This document shows, piece after piece, positions 46,608-55,420 of a DNA stretch of 62,857 nt; position 1 is the stretch's first letter, and each line of letters starts with the position of its first letter. The notes beneath the pieces are model-generated. The model was given only the letters and a program-made list of their open reading frames with translations. It made no database searches and was not told the DNA's origin. The DNA is taken from contig CACIQS010000002.1 in the NCBI GenBank assembly GCA_902588855.1, positions 1 to 62,857 of the forward strand. Direction: 5' to 3'. The translations under genes and the position numbers were made by a program. Origin of the DNA: an uncultured Pelagibacteraceae bacterium (GTDB taxonomy: Bacteria > Pseudomonadota > Alphaproteobacteria > Pelagibacterales > Pelagibacteraceae).

Positions 46608-47781
46608 TATGTTCCTGAATAGTATCCAAATCTTTTTCTCCTCGTCCGCATAAGGATAAGCAAATTGTATAATCTTTAGGTTTATCCTTTGCTTGTCTAA
46701 AGATTACTTCTGCTGCAGCTGCCATAGGTTCTAATGCAGAACAAATTCCTTCAGTCCTTGCTATAATTTTATATGCTTCAAGCATTTCTTGGTCAGTAGC
46801 TGAGGAATAAGTAACTGCTTTTTGATCTTTTAAATAAGAGTGAAGTGGACCAACTGAAAAATAAGTTATACCTGCGCCCAAACTCATTCCTCCTAAAGAT
46901 TTTGCACCATCATCTGTTTGTAACATATATGTTTTCATTCCCTGCATAATTCCAGGTGTTCCATTTGAGAGTGCAGCAGTTTCACTTGCCTCTACACCAA
47001 TCTTAGAAATATTAGGTTCATCTAAAAAATCATAAATTGCACCTGCAAAGTTACTTCCCCCACCAACGCATCCAACAATCATGTCTGGTATTTTTCCCTC
47101 CTGTTCAAGTGATTGTTCTCTTATTTCTCTTCCAATAATACTTTGAGCAAATGCTACAATTTTTGGGAATGGATGTGCAGAAACTACCGAACCACAAATG
47201 TACGCAAATTCAGGATTGGTGGTCCAAGTTTTGATTGCATCTGTAATAGCTTCTTTTAAGGTCCCCGGTACTGCTTTCAACTTTGCACCATAGTGTTTAG
47301 CTTTTATTATATTTTGATTAACCCTAGCTATATCCACTTCTCCCATTACTCCAATTAAAGGCATACCAAACTTGGCTGCAACTGCTGCAGTTGCGCTATA
47401 GTGCTGCCCTGCACCACTCTCACAAATTAAACTTTTTTTACCCATTCTTTTTGCAAGTAATACTTGAAATAAACTATTCGTTATCTTGTGACTTCCTGTG
47501 TGATTTAAATGTTCTTGTTTAAATAAGATACGAGCACCACCTAATTCTCTAGTAAGATTTTCTGCAAAATATAAAGGGGATGGTCTTCCTATGTAGTGTT
47601 TACAGTAATATGCAAATTCATCTAAAAATTCTTTATCTTTGATTGCTTCTTCAAATCCTTGATTTAGCTCATGTAAAGCAGGCATCAAAGTTTCGCCAAC
47701 TGCCATACCTCCCATAGCAGAGGTACCTTCACCATAATAACCTAGTTCATCTGGACCTGTTTTTAATGAATTTTTTGTCAT
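46588..47781 (-). CDS. trpB: Tryptophan synthase beta chain
   Basis: The 397-residue PLP enzyme has RPSPLYFAENLTRELGGARILFKQEHLNHTGSHKITNS, with the PLP lysine in GSHK, the CESGAGQHYSATA segment, GCVGGGSNFAG for phosphate binding, and a C-terminal SLCGRGEKDLD. It condenses indole with serine. It follows trpF by 7 bases and is translationally linked to trpA. Confidence 0.98.
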   Translation of the reverse strand: MTKNSLKTGPDELGYYGEGTSAMGGMAVGETLMPALHELNQGFEEAIKDKEFLDEFAYYCKHYIGRPSPLYFAENLTRELGGARILFKQEHLNHTGSHKITNSLFQVLLAKRMGKKSLICESGAGQHYSATAAVAAKFGMPLIGVMGEVDIARVNQNIIKAKHYGAKLKAVPGTLKEAITDAIKTWTTNPEFAYICGSVVSAHPFPKIVAFAQSIIGREIREQSLEQEGKIPDMIVGCVGGGSNFAGAIYDFLDEPNISKIGVEASETAALSNGTPGIMQGMKTYMLQTDDGAKSLGGMSLGAGITYFSVGPLHSYLKDQKAVTYSSATDQEMLEAYKIIARTEGICSALEPMAAAAEVIFRQAKDKPKDYTICLSLCGRGEKDLDTIQEHIGKDFE

Positions 47782-47788
47782 ATCTCTT

Positions 47789-48412
47789 TTAAGAATTAAT
47801 ATTATGTACTGTATTTAGAAACTTATCAATTTTATTAATATCTTTTACCCCTTTTGAGCTTTCCAAACTTCCACTTACATCCAATATGTAGTGTTTATTT
47901 TTAAAATTTGTAACATCTTCTATTTTTATATTTCCTGCAATCATTTTTTCTATGCTGTCTTCTACTTCATTTAGCAAATCATGATCAAAACTCATAGACT
48001 TCTCATATCCTTTGCTATCAAACAAAATTATATCAGATATATTTTTATAAATTTTATATTTTTGTACATCTTTTTTGCTTTCGATGGTGAGTGCAGTGAT
48101 TATTTTTTTATTATATTTTTCTTTAATTTGTTTAATTTCATTAAAATTACAATCATAAATTTGATAATAATCGAATGGTAAATCTTTAATTTTTTCTAAA
48201 ATATTTTCATCAGGTTTTACAAGAACCGCAACATACTTGCTTTGTTTTTTATCTATATTTAAGAGATCATTTAACTGGCTAAATTTTACATAACGTGAGC
48301 TTGCTTTCCAATTAACTATAAATCCTACAAATCGGGGAGGGTAAGAGTGATTAACTATATGAGATAAAGTTTTAGAATCTGAAATCCCACAGATTTTACA
48401 ACTTTTGATCAT
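47789..48412 (-). CDS. trpF: Phosphoribosylanthranilate isomerase
   Basis: The 207-residue TIM barrel starts with SCKICGISDSKTL (catalytic Cys) and has FVGFIVNWKASSRYV, VAVLVKPDEN, YQIYDCNFNE, ILFDSKGYEKS and the end SGSLESSKGVKDINKI (SSGVE-like phosphate loop). It is shorter in conserved content than typical TrpF but all stations are present. Position between pyrF (4-base overlap) and trpB confirms the assignment. Confidence 0.9.
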   Translation of the reverse strand: MIKSCKICGISDSKTLSHIVNHSYPPRFVGFIVNWKASSRYVKFSQLNDLLNIDKKQSKYVAVLVKPDENILEKIKDLPFDYYQIYDCNFNEIKQIKEKYNKKIITALTIESKKDVQKYKIYKNISDIILFDSKGYEKSMSFDHDLLNEVEDSIEKMIAGNIKIEDVTNFKNKHYILDVSGSLESSKGVKDINKIDKFLNTVHNINS

Positions 48413-49101
48413 CCGTTTAAATGATCAATTAATTTTTTAATATTATTTTTTATATTACCTTTTGTAAGAGATCTTCCAATTACAACCCCTGAAACTTTAT
48501 TTTTGAAAGCATCTTTTGGTGTCATTACTCTTGCTTGATCATTTAAATTATCTCCTTGCATTCTTATACCAGGTGTAATGATCAAAAAATTTTTGTATTT
48601 TTTTCTAATCATTTTTGCTTCTATTGCAGAACAAACTATACCATCGCATCCAGATTTCTTAACAACACTAGCTTGTTTTAAAACAAGTTGGTCAACTGTT
48701 TTAGTATGACCAATTTCTTTTAACAATCTATTATTAAGACTGGTTAAAACAGTAACTCCTAGCACTTTTAAATTTTTGTTAATTTGTTTAGCTTTTTTTT
48801 TGACGGCTTTAAGCATGTCTAGCCCACCATTTGTATGGACTGTAATATACTTACATTTTTTTAGATCTTTTAGACTTTCAACTGCAGAAAGAGCTGTTTG
48901 AGGGATATCATTTATTTTCAAATCTAACCAAAAATCTGATTTGTATTTTTCTAAAAATTTTCTTCCATTTTTTGAGTAAAAAAACTGTAATCCAAATTTT
49001 GGAATTATTTTTAATTTTTTTGTATTGATGTTTTTAAGAATTTTTTTTATTTGATTTAGATTTGAAGTATCACAAGCAACAAATATAGTTTTATTCTTCA
49101 T
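48409..49101 (-). CDS. pyrF: Orotidine 5'-phosphate decarboxylase
   Basis: The 230-residue TIM barrel has VACDTSNL at the start, the catalytic DLKINDIPQTA (D-x-K-x-x-D), VHTNGGLDMLKA, LGVTVLTSL, VCSAIEAKMI, IITPGIRMQGDN and the phosphate loop GVVIGRSLT. It makes UMP from OMP. It overlaps ihfB by 11 bases and trpF by 4 bases. Confidence 0.95.
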   Translation of the reverse strand: MKNKTIFVACDTSNLNQIKKILKNINTKKLKIIPKFGLQFFYSKNGRKFLEKYKSDFWLDLKINDIPQTALSAVESLKDLKKCKYITVHTNGGLDMLKAVKKKAKQINKNLKVLGVTVLTSLNNRLLKEIGHTKTVDQLVLKQASVVKKSGCDGIVCSAIEAKMIRKKYKNFLIITPGIRMQGDNLNDQARVMTPKDAFKNKVSGVVIGRSLTKGNIKNNIKKLIDHLNG

Positions 49102-49381
49102 TATTAATCTTTTTAAACATTTCCTTGCTCATTTTCCATGATATTACTTTTTTTTCAGGAACTGCAACTTTTTCACCAGTCTTTGGATTTCTTCTTATGG
49201 AGGCTTTTTGAGTTTTAACTCTAAATGTTCCAAAATTTCTTAATTCAACGCCGTCCCCCCTTCGAAGGGCTCTTTTTATCTCATTTAAAATTATATCAGT
49301 AAATTTCTCTAAATCTTTTTTTAAGAAATTTGGGTAGTTACGAGAAAGTTGTATTAAAAGCTTTGATTTTACAATAGCCAA
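49091..49381 (-). CDS. ihfB: Integration host factor beta-type subunit (HU/IHF family)
   Basis: The 96-residue DNA-bending protein has the HU/IHF fold: the start SKLLIQLSRNYPNFLKKDLEKF, then RRGDGVELRNFGTFRVK and the DNA-arm motif RRNPKTGEKVAVPEKKVISWKMSKEM. The VELRNFGTF and position next to rpsA favour IHF-beta over HU. It bends DNA for replication, transcription and nucleoid structure. It begins 15 bases after the rpsA stop. Confidence 0.92.
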   Translation of the reverse strand: MAIVKSKLLIQLSRNYPNFLKKDLEKFTDIILNEIKRALRRGDGVELRNFGTFRVKTQKASIRRNPKTGEKVAVPEKKVISWKMSKEMFKKINNEE

Positions 49382-49396
49382 TTTAAATCTTCTTAA

Positions 49397-51124
49397 TTAT
49401 TCTTTATCTTCTTCCTTTTTCTTTAGGTCCTCTGATAATGATGAAAAGGGTAAGTTTTTACCCGAACCTTCAGATCCATATTTTTCAAGAGCTTCTTTTT
49501 TCTCAATTTCTTCAAGTAATCTAATACTTAATGTTACTTTTCTCTTATTTAAATCCAAATCTGCTATTGCACAATCTAATTTCTCACCACCTGTCCATCT
49601 ACCTGGTCTAGCATCTGCAGAATTAATTGCTATTGCAGATTTTTTAATCTGGAAGTCTAATTCACAACCTTCAGGTCTTACAATTAGTCCTTTATTATCA
49701 GTTGAAACAACTTTGACAGTTATTGTTTGATTTTTTGTCTTATCTTTAAACCAGTCGAAAGGATCTGCTTGCGTTTGTCTTAAACCAACTCTAATTTTTT
49801 GTTCGGACGTCTTAATCTCTAAAACCTTAACTTTAAGTTTGTCACCTTTTTTGTACTTAGCTAGTTCTTCTTCACCATTATTTAAATATGTTAAATCATT
49901 ACAATGTAAAAAAGCATCAATATCTAAATCTTCTATTTTAACAAATAATGAATATTCATTTTTATTTACAACTTCTCCCTCAACAATGGTATCAACAGGA
50001 TATTTTTTCTCAAATGTCTCAAATGGATTATCTTGAGTTAATCTATGCGAAATAGCAACTCGTCTTTTATCTTTATCAATTTCAGTAATTACACAATCGA
50101 TTTCATCGCCAACTTTAAACATTTTTTTTGCTGAAATATTCTTTTTAGTCCAGCTCAATTCACTTGAATGAAGTAGAGTTGTTAGACCTGGTTCTAATTC
50201 ACAAAAAGCTCCAAAGTCCATTATTTTAACAACCTTCACTTTATAAATTTTATTGAGCTCATAATTCTGAATATGCTCGAAAGGATCTGGAGACAATTGT
50301 TTAACAGAACATCCAACTTGTAATTTCTCTTTATCAACACTGATTACTTTTAAATCGTGTTTCTCGCCAATATTAAATACCTCATCAGGATGATTAACTC
50401 TTGAATAAGAAATTTCTTGTAAGTGAACCAACACATCCAATTCTCCATTAACATGGAAAAAACAACCAAAAGAACTATATCCTTTTACTTCGGCTCCCTT
50501 GATGATGTCTCCAACTTTATATTTTTCTACAATTTTAGCTTTATCTTCTTTTTTGAAAGAAGAAATAATTTCTCTTCTTGATACACATGCATTTCCTCTT
50601 ATTTTATCTAATTTAATAAGAGCAAACTTTTGTGGTTCATTCATTAAATGACTTATATCTTTTAGAGGTTTATCGCTGATTTGGGAACCAGGTAAAAACA
50701 TAAGCGAACCTGTATCTATGTGTTCTACTATACATCCACCTTTACACTTAGATGTAATTTTACCCATTATAGGTTCATTTTTTTCATAAGCCTCAACTAA
50801 TTTATCCCAACCTTTAATTTTTTGAGCTTTACTAGCTGATACTAAGACTTCACCATGTTTATCCTCAATTTTTTCAAGTAAAACTGGAATAGTTTCTCCA
50901 ACTTTAATTTTCTCAGAAAGTCCCATGCTTTTTAATTCGTTTATATCAAGAACTGGCTCTGATTTTAGACCTTCAACAAATAAAAATACAAATTTTTCTG
51001 TAATTTTATTTATTTTTCCTTCAATAATTTTTCCTTCTTCTATTTGAACTTTAGAAAGTTGACTGCTTAGTAATTTTTCGAACTCTTGAGATGCTGGATT
51101 TGATAAGTCTTTATAAATTTCCAT
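49397..51124 (-). CDS. rpsA: 30S ribosomal protein S1
   Basis: The 575-residue protein is built of six S1/OB repeats, e.g. EGKIIEGKINKITEKFVFLFVEG, GKITSKCKGGCIVEH, GDIIKGAEVKGYSSFGCFFHV, YKVKVVKIMDFGAFCEL, EGEVVNKNEYSLFVKI and TVKVVSTDNKGLIVRP. The C-terminal tail is lysine/glutamate-rich. S1 binds mRNA leaders on the 30S subunit and helps initiation, notably at genes lacking a Shine-Dalgarno, which are common here. It overlaps cmk by 1 base. Confidence 0.97.
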   Translation of the reverse strand: MEIYKDLSNPASQEFEKLLSSQLSKVQIEEGKIIEGKINKITEKFVFLFVEGLKSEPVLDINELKSMGLSEKIKVGETIPVLLEKIEDKHGEVLVSASKAQKIKGWDKLVEAYEKNEPIMGKITSKCKGGCIVEHIDTGSLMFLPGSQISDKPLKDISHLMNEPQKFALIKLDKIRGNACVSRREIISSFKKEDKAKIVEKYKVGDIIKGAEVKGYSSFGCFFHVNGELDVLVHLQEISYSRVNHPDEVFNIGEKHDLKVISVDKEKLQVGCSVKQLSPDPFEHIQNYELNKIYKVKVVKIMDFGAFCELEPGLTTLLHSSELSWTKKNISAKKMFKVGDEIDCVITEIDKDKRRVAISHRLTQDNPFETFEKKYPVDTIVEGEVVNKNEYSLFVKIEDLDIDAFLHCNDLTYLNNGEEELAKYKKGDKLKVKVLEIKTSEQKIRVGLRQTQADPFDWFKDKTKNQTITVKVVSTDNKGLIVRPEGCELDFQIKKSAIAINSADARPGRWTGGEKLDCAIADLDLNKRKVTLSIRLLEEIEKKEALEKYGSEGSGKNLPFSSLSEDLKKKEEDKE

Positions 51125-51780
51125 TAAATATTAATTTTCCTGTCTATTATTTTTTTTATTTTTAAAAAACATGACCTTTTATTAAGGTTTGTCGTATTAA
51201 TCAATAGTGAATCTTTTGTTTTCTTTAATGGTGATATTTCTCTATTTATATCACTTTTATCTCGTTTTTTAATACTTTTTAAGACTTCTTGATAACTTAT
51301 TTTTTTTTTAAATTTTTTTAACTCTTTATATCTTCTTAGTGCCCTAGTTTTTACATTTGCGGTTATATAAAATTTAAAGTCAGCATCAGGGACAATATTA
51401 TAAGTGATATCTCTACCGTCTAAACAAGAACCTTTATATTTTTTTGGAGGATTATAAGCAAAATTTAACTGAAAAGAATGAACTACTTTTCTTATAGATT
51501 TAATTTTAGAAATTATAGAAGCTTGAGTTCCAACCTCATCTGACAATAAAGAATTATTTTCAAGATCTTTTATTTTTAAAGATTTTATTTTTGATTTAAT
51601 GAACTTATTATTAAATTTTTTTGGAAACTTAATTTTTAGATAAGCAATAAATCTATATATTTTTCCAGTATCAAGATAGAAAAGATTGTAATGTTTTGAA
51701 ATAGCTTTTGCTAATGTTCCTGCCCCTGCAGCAGCGGGTGAGTCGATTGCAATTTTTAAAATTTGTTTTCTTTTAATCAT
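51124..51780 (-). CDS. cmk: Cytidylate kinase with degenerate P-loop
   Basis: The 218-residue protein matches CMK in overall layout: YLDTGKIYR, CLDGRDITYNIVPDADFKFYI, TRALRRYKEL, RDKSDINREISPLKKTKDSLLINTT. CMK phosphorylates CMP and dCMP. The usual GPAAAGKGT P-loop reads SPAAAGAGT (residues 14-22), so the Walker A lysine is Ala20 and the first glycine is Ser14. A new lysine, Lys40, appears in TGKIYR where the family has TGAMYR. Position between aroA (8-base overlap) and rpsA is the standard aroA-cmk-rpsA order, so this is the native gene. Confidence 0.92.
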   Translation of the reverse strand: MIKRKQILKIAIDSPAAAGAGTLAKAISKHYNLFYLDTGKIYRFIAYLKIKFPKKFNNKFIKSKIKSLKIKDLENNSLLSDEVGTQASIISKIKSIRKVVHSFQLNFAYNPPKKYKGSCLDGRDITYNIVPDADFKFYITANVKTRALRRYKELKKFKKKISYQEVLKSIKKRDKSDINREISPLKKTKDSLLINTTNLNKRSCFLKIKKIIDRKINI

Positions 51781-53101
51781 TTTTTAAATCATCAACAATT
51801 TTTAAAAAATTAGGAAATGAAGTATTTATGGACTCTTTATCATGAATTTTCCACCTTCCACCAAAGCTTAAAGCAGCAATTAAACTCGTCATAAAAACTC
51901 TATGGTCCTTTAAATAGTTTTTGATTACAATTTTTTTGTCTAAATTTACATTTAAATTAGGATCACCAAAAATTTTAATAGAGTCATTTGTTGTAATAGT
52001 TTTTACCCCCAAGTTTTTTAAAATTTTTTCAGCCCATATCAATCTAGGACTTTCTTTTTGATTAAGTTCGCTTAGATTGCTGAAATAAGAAACTCCTTTG
52101 GCTTTAGCAGCAACTAAAAAAATAACTAAAAATTCATCAATTGCACCACTGTTTAATTCTGGAGGACAATTAATTGCCTTAATTTTTTTTGTACTGACCA
52201 CTTTTATATCAGCTTTTTTTTCACCTTTATAAATCTTTTTATTTTTAAAAAATATTTTTACTCCCATTTTTTTTAAAATAGTAATTATACCTATCCTTGA
52301 TGGATTTATATTTACATTTTTAATTATTAATTCTGAGTCAGATGATAGTGCAGTTAAAACAATAAAAAATGCACTTGAGCTAATATCTGAAGGTATATCA
52401 TAATTTATTGCATTAATTTTTTTTACTTTTTTTATTTTAATTTCGTCAAGATTTTTATTCTTTTTGATAGTTATTGGTAATTTTAAATGTTTACATAACA
52501 ATTCAGTATGATTTCTTGATTTTTTTGCTTTTATAATTGTAGTCCCATCTGTTCTCATACCAGCAAACATAATTGAACTTTTGCACTGAGCAGAACCTTT
52601 TTTTTCATAATATTTAACTGGTTTCAATTTAGATGATCCATAAAGTGTTAATGGTAAAAGATTGTTACTTCTTAATTTAAATTTGACACCAAATTTACTT
52701 AATGGATCAGACACTCTTCTAAAATCTCTTTTTGATAAACTTTTGTCTCCAATTAAATTAATTGGATCTGGAGAATTGATTAATAAACCTAATATTAATC
52801 TTCCTAATGTACCAGAATTTTTAGCATCTATTGTCAGACCTTTTTTATATTTGTAACCATCAATGCCCTTTCCAAAAATTATACATTCTTTTTTATTTAT
52901 AATTACTTTAATACCTAATTTTTTAATTGCTTCTATTGTTGCTAAAACATCTTCAGACATTAATAAATTATTTGCTTTTGATTTTCCATTTGCTAATGAA
53001 GCAAATAGCACCCATCTAATACTTAAACTTTTATCACCAGGGACAGTTATAGTTTTTTTAAAATTTTTTATTTTATTTTTTATGTTAACAATGTTTGACA
53101 T
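51773..53101 (-). CDS. aroA: 3-phosphoshikimate 1-carboxyvinyltransferase (EPSP synthase)
   Basis: The 442-residue enzyme has VPGDKSLSIRWVLFASLANG with the substrate lysine and arginine, KNSGTLGRLILGLL (the N-G-T/NSGT PEP loop), QCKSSIMFAGM, YDIPSDISSSAFFIV, NSGAIDEFLVIFLVAA with the catalytic Asp-Glu, and a C-terminal KDHRVFMTSLIAALS. It joins PEP to shikimate-3-phosphate. The SIR in place of SHR near the start makes it somewhat divergent from the E. coli type. It lies 11 bases after lptB and overlaps cmk by 8. Confidence 0.95.
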   Translation of the reverse strand: MSNIVNIKNKIKNFKKTITVPGDKSLSIRWVLFASLANGKSKANNLLMSEDVLATIEAIKKLGIKVIINKKECIIFGKGIDGYKYKKGLTIDAKNSGTLGRLILGLLINSPDPINLIGDKSLSKRDFRRVSDPLSKFGVKFKLRSNNLLPLTLYGSSKLKPVKYYEKKGSAQCKSSIMFAGMRTDGTTIIKAKKSRNHTELLCKHLKLPITIKKNKNLDEIKIKKVKKINAINYDIPSDISSSAFFIVLTALSSDSELIIKNVNINPSRIGIITILKKMGVKIFFKNKKIYKGEKKADIKVVSTKKIKAINCPPELNSGAIDEFLVIFLVAAKAKGVSYFSNLSELNQKESPRLIWAEKILKNLGVKTITTNDSIKIFGDPNLNVNLDKKIVIKNYLKDHRVFMTSLIAALSFGGRWKIHDKESINTSFPNFLKIVDDLKND

Positions 53102-53112
53102 TTTTAGTTTAG

Positions 53113-53889
53113 TTAATTGAACTTAAAGTTGTCACCAAAATATGCATTTTTTGCTTTTATATTGTTAACTAAATTAGAGGGTGTATCCTGTGCAACAATT
53201 TTTCCATTATTTAATATCATTGCAGTATCAACACAAGCAAGTAAATCTCTTGCTTGATGGTCACAAATAATTACAGTTATACGATTCTCTTGCTGAAGAT
53301 TTACTATTATTTCTTGAAGCATTTTAATGGTTAATACATCTAATGCTGCAAATGGTTCATCAAGTAACAAAACTTTTGGATCACTTAATAATGCTAAAGC
53401 TAAAACCAATTTACGTTTTTGACCTCCAGAAAGATATTTGGCTTTAATTTCTTTGAGATTATCTAGTTCAAATCTTGAAATTAAAAAATTTATTCTTTCT
53501 TGACGAAAATTTTTTTTTTCTATTACAATTTCACTTATTGCTCTTAAGTTGTCTAACAAAGTTAATTCACCAAAATAACCCCCATATTGAGGGCAATAGC
53601 TTGTTTTAAACTTTTTTGTTCTTAGATAAACTGGATATTCGGTAACTTCTGAATTTTCAATTTTTATAGTGCCAGAATTTGGATTTATCAAACCAACCAA
53701 AAGATTAAAAATTGTGCTTTTACCAACCCCATTTGGACCCAACATTCCAAAAATTTCCCCTTCATTAATCGAAAAACTTATATTATCTAAAATTAATCTA
53801 TTTCCGTATGAGAGAGATATGTCTTTAAACTCAACTATAGGATTGAGATTTTTAAATGATTTAATTCGAAATTTTTTAATTATTGCCAT
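53113..53889 (-). CDS. lptB: LPS export ABC transporter ATP-binding protein
   Basis: The 258-residue ATPase has Walker A GPNGVGKST, Q-loop CPQYGG, signature LSGGQKRKL, Walker B VLLLDEPFAALD and the H-loop ICDHQARDLL; the last motif with DHQ is a hallmark of LptB. With LptFG it extracts lipopolysaccharide from the inner membrane. It starts inside the lptC end (14-base overlap). lptA, which normally lies between lptC and lptB, is not present here. Confidence 0.92.
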   Translation of the reverse strand: MAIIKKFRIKSFKNLNPIVEFKDISLSYGNRLILDNISFSINEGEIFGMLGPNGVGKSTIFNLLVGLINPNSGTIKIENSEVTEYPVYLRTKKFKTSYCPQYGGYFGELTLLDNLRAISEIVIEKKNFRQERINFLISRFELDNLKEIKAKYLSGGQKRKLVLALALLSDPKVLLLDEPFAALDVLTIKMLQEIIVNLQQENRITVIICDHQARDLLACVDTAMILNNGKIVAQDTPSNLVNNIKAKNAYFGDNFKFN

Positions 53890-54451
53890 TTGAATAATTT
53901 TTATTTTTTATATTAACTTTTTTGTTTTCTTCGTACATAAAAATTTTTGTGTCTTTTGTCTTTGTATCTATTTCAATTACGTCTGCTTTTAAAACATTTT
54001 CTTCATTTATAAAAACTATATTTTTTGAAATAATCATTCTATTTTTAATTAAAGAAAAATCTAAATATTCGCCGGTTATTTTATTATTTAAATAAGTGAT
54101 TTTAACATTTTTAGAAAAAATTGTATCATAATTGGATACATTATATTTTCCAAAGTCAGATGTAATATTTATTTGATCAGAATCTTTTAATTTAATTTGA
54201 GATTTCACATTTTTTAAAAATATAATATCACTATTATTAAGATCTATTTCACCTTCAGCTGCAAAAATAATATATTCATTATCCTCATTATCTTTTGCAA
54301 CATATTTTATATTTTCAAGTAAGTTAGAATTATATATATCATCCTCAGTTAAAATTAATTCTTCCTCATTATTTTTTTTGTAAATAAATTTGAAATAGAT
54401 ACTTAAAAATATTATTAAAAAAACCAAAAAAACTGCAATTTTCTTTATCAT
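53876..54451 (-). CDS. lptC: LPS export system inner-membrane-anchored protein
   Basis: The 191-residue protein has one N-terminal membrane helix (about 4-22) and a periplasmic beta-jellyroll. Repeated strand patterns such as AAEGEIDLNNSDIIFLKNVKSQIKL, ITSDFGKYNVSNYDTIFSKNVKITYLNNKITG and FINEENVLKADVIEID fit the LptC/OstA fold. LptC takes LPS from LptFGB and passes it to LptA. Length equals the E. coli 191. Order kdsD-lptC-lptB is as expected apart from the missing lptA. Confidence 0.85.
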   Translation of the reverse strand: MIKKIAVFLVFLIIFLSIYFKFIYKKNNEEELILTEDDIYNSNLLENIKYVAKDNEDNEYIIFAAEGEIDLNNSDIIFLKNVKSQIKLKDSDQINITSDFGKYNVSNYDTIFSKNVKITYLNNKITGEYLDFSLIKNRMIISKNIVFINEENVLKADVIEIDTKTKDTKIFMYEENKKVNIKNKNYSNGNN

Positions 54452-55420
54452 TTAAGATATGTTCGACTGCAAGATTGTATGGATATGAATTATTCCAATT
54501 GTTCTGTTTGAAATTTTTTTATTAATCACAACAAGAGACGTAATTTTTTTTTTATTCATCAAAGAAAGAGCTTTTGCTGCAAGCTCATTTTTGTCTATAT
54601 TGATCGGTTTCTTAGTCATAATTTTCTTAACCGGCAATATTTGAAATTCGGAGTTTTTTTGACTCATCCTTCTTATTTGTCCATCAGTAATTATCCCGAT
54701 AGTTTTTCCAGTTTTATTTCTAACAATTAGAACACCCAACTTCTTTTCAGTTAAAATTTTAAGTGCTTTACTCATTTTTATATTTTCGTTTACAAATGGA
54801 ATATTTTTTCCAGTCATCATGATATCTTCAACAGTTTTAAGCTGAGAACCTAAACTTCCAGATGGATGAAGTTTTTTGAAATCTAATTTGCCAAATTTTT
54901 TGTACTTCATCGATGAAATTGCTAGTGCATCACCTAGCGCTAATTGAGATGTTGTACTTGAAGTTGGGACTATTCCTTCAGCTTCTTTCGCTTTAGGAAT
55001 TAACAATTTAATATCAGAAGCCTTAGAAAGAATAGAATCTTTTTTTGAAACAATACCTATTAATAAAATTTTATTTCTTTTAGCAAATTGAATAATATTT
55101 TTTAGTTCACTTGTCTCCCCAGAGTTACTTATGAGAATTAAAATATCTTTTTTTGAGATCATGCCTAGATCACCATGAGAAGCTTCACTTGCAGCAAGAC
55201 TAAATGACGGAGTTCCTACAGAAGAGAGAGTTGCTGCAATTTTAGATGCTATTAAACCACTTTTACCTACGCCACATAAAATTACTTTTGATTGGCATTT
55301 TGCTATCTTGATTACTGCTTCGCCGAAAGAGTTGTTGATACTTTTTTTTAATTTTTGAAGAGCTCTAATTTCAAGATTGATTACATTGTTTGCCTCAGAT
55401 ATGAATTTTTTTTTATTCAT
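54452..55420 (-). CDS. kdsD: Arabinose-5-phosphate isomerase
   Basis: The 322-residue protein has an N-terminal SIS domain (CGVGKSGLIASKIAATLSSVGTPSFSL, SEASHGDLGMI, ISNSGETSELKNII, HPSGSLG) and two CBS domains (about 205-322: MTGKNIPFVNENIKM, ITDGQIRRM, MTKKPINIDKNELA). It isomerises ribulose-5-phosphate to arabinose-5-phosphate for Kdo synthesis; kdsB in this window activates Kdo. It abuts lptC and overlaps the RNase D gene by 1 base. Confidence 0.95.
   Translation of the reverse strand: MNKKKFISEANNVINLEIRALQKLKKSINNSFGEAVIKIAKCQSKVILCGVGKSGLIASKIAATLSSVGTPSFSLAASEASHGDLGMISKKDILILISNSGETSELKNIIQFAKRNKILLIGIVSKKDSILSKASDIKLLIPKAKEAEGIVPTSSTTSQLALGDALAISSMKYKKFGKLDFKKLHPSGSLGSQLKTVEDIMMTGKNIPFVNENIKMSKALKILTEKKLGVLIVRNKTGKTIGIITDGQIRRMSQKNSEFQILPVKKIMTKKPINIDKNELAAKALSLMNKKKITSLVVINKKISNRTIGIIHIHTILQSNIS

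Noticed and set aside
45792..49101. Complete tryptophan operon with leader peptide
   Set aside because: Only trpF, trpB and trpA are here, following pyrF and ihfB; there is no run of Trp codons or attenuator. The other trp genes must lie elsewhere.
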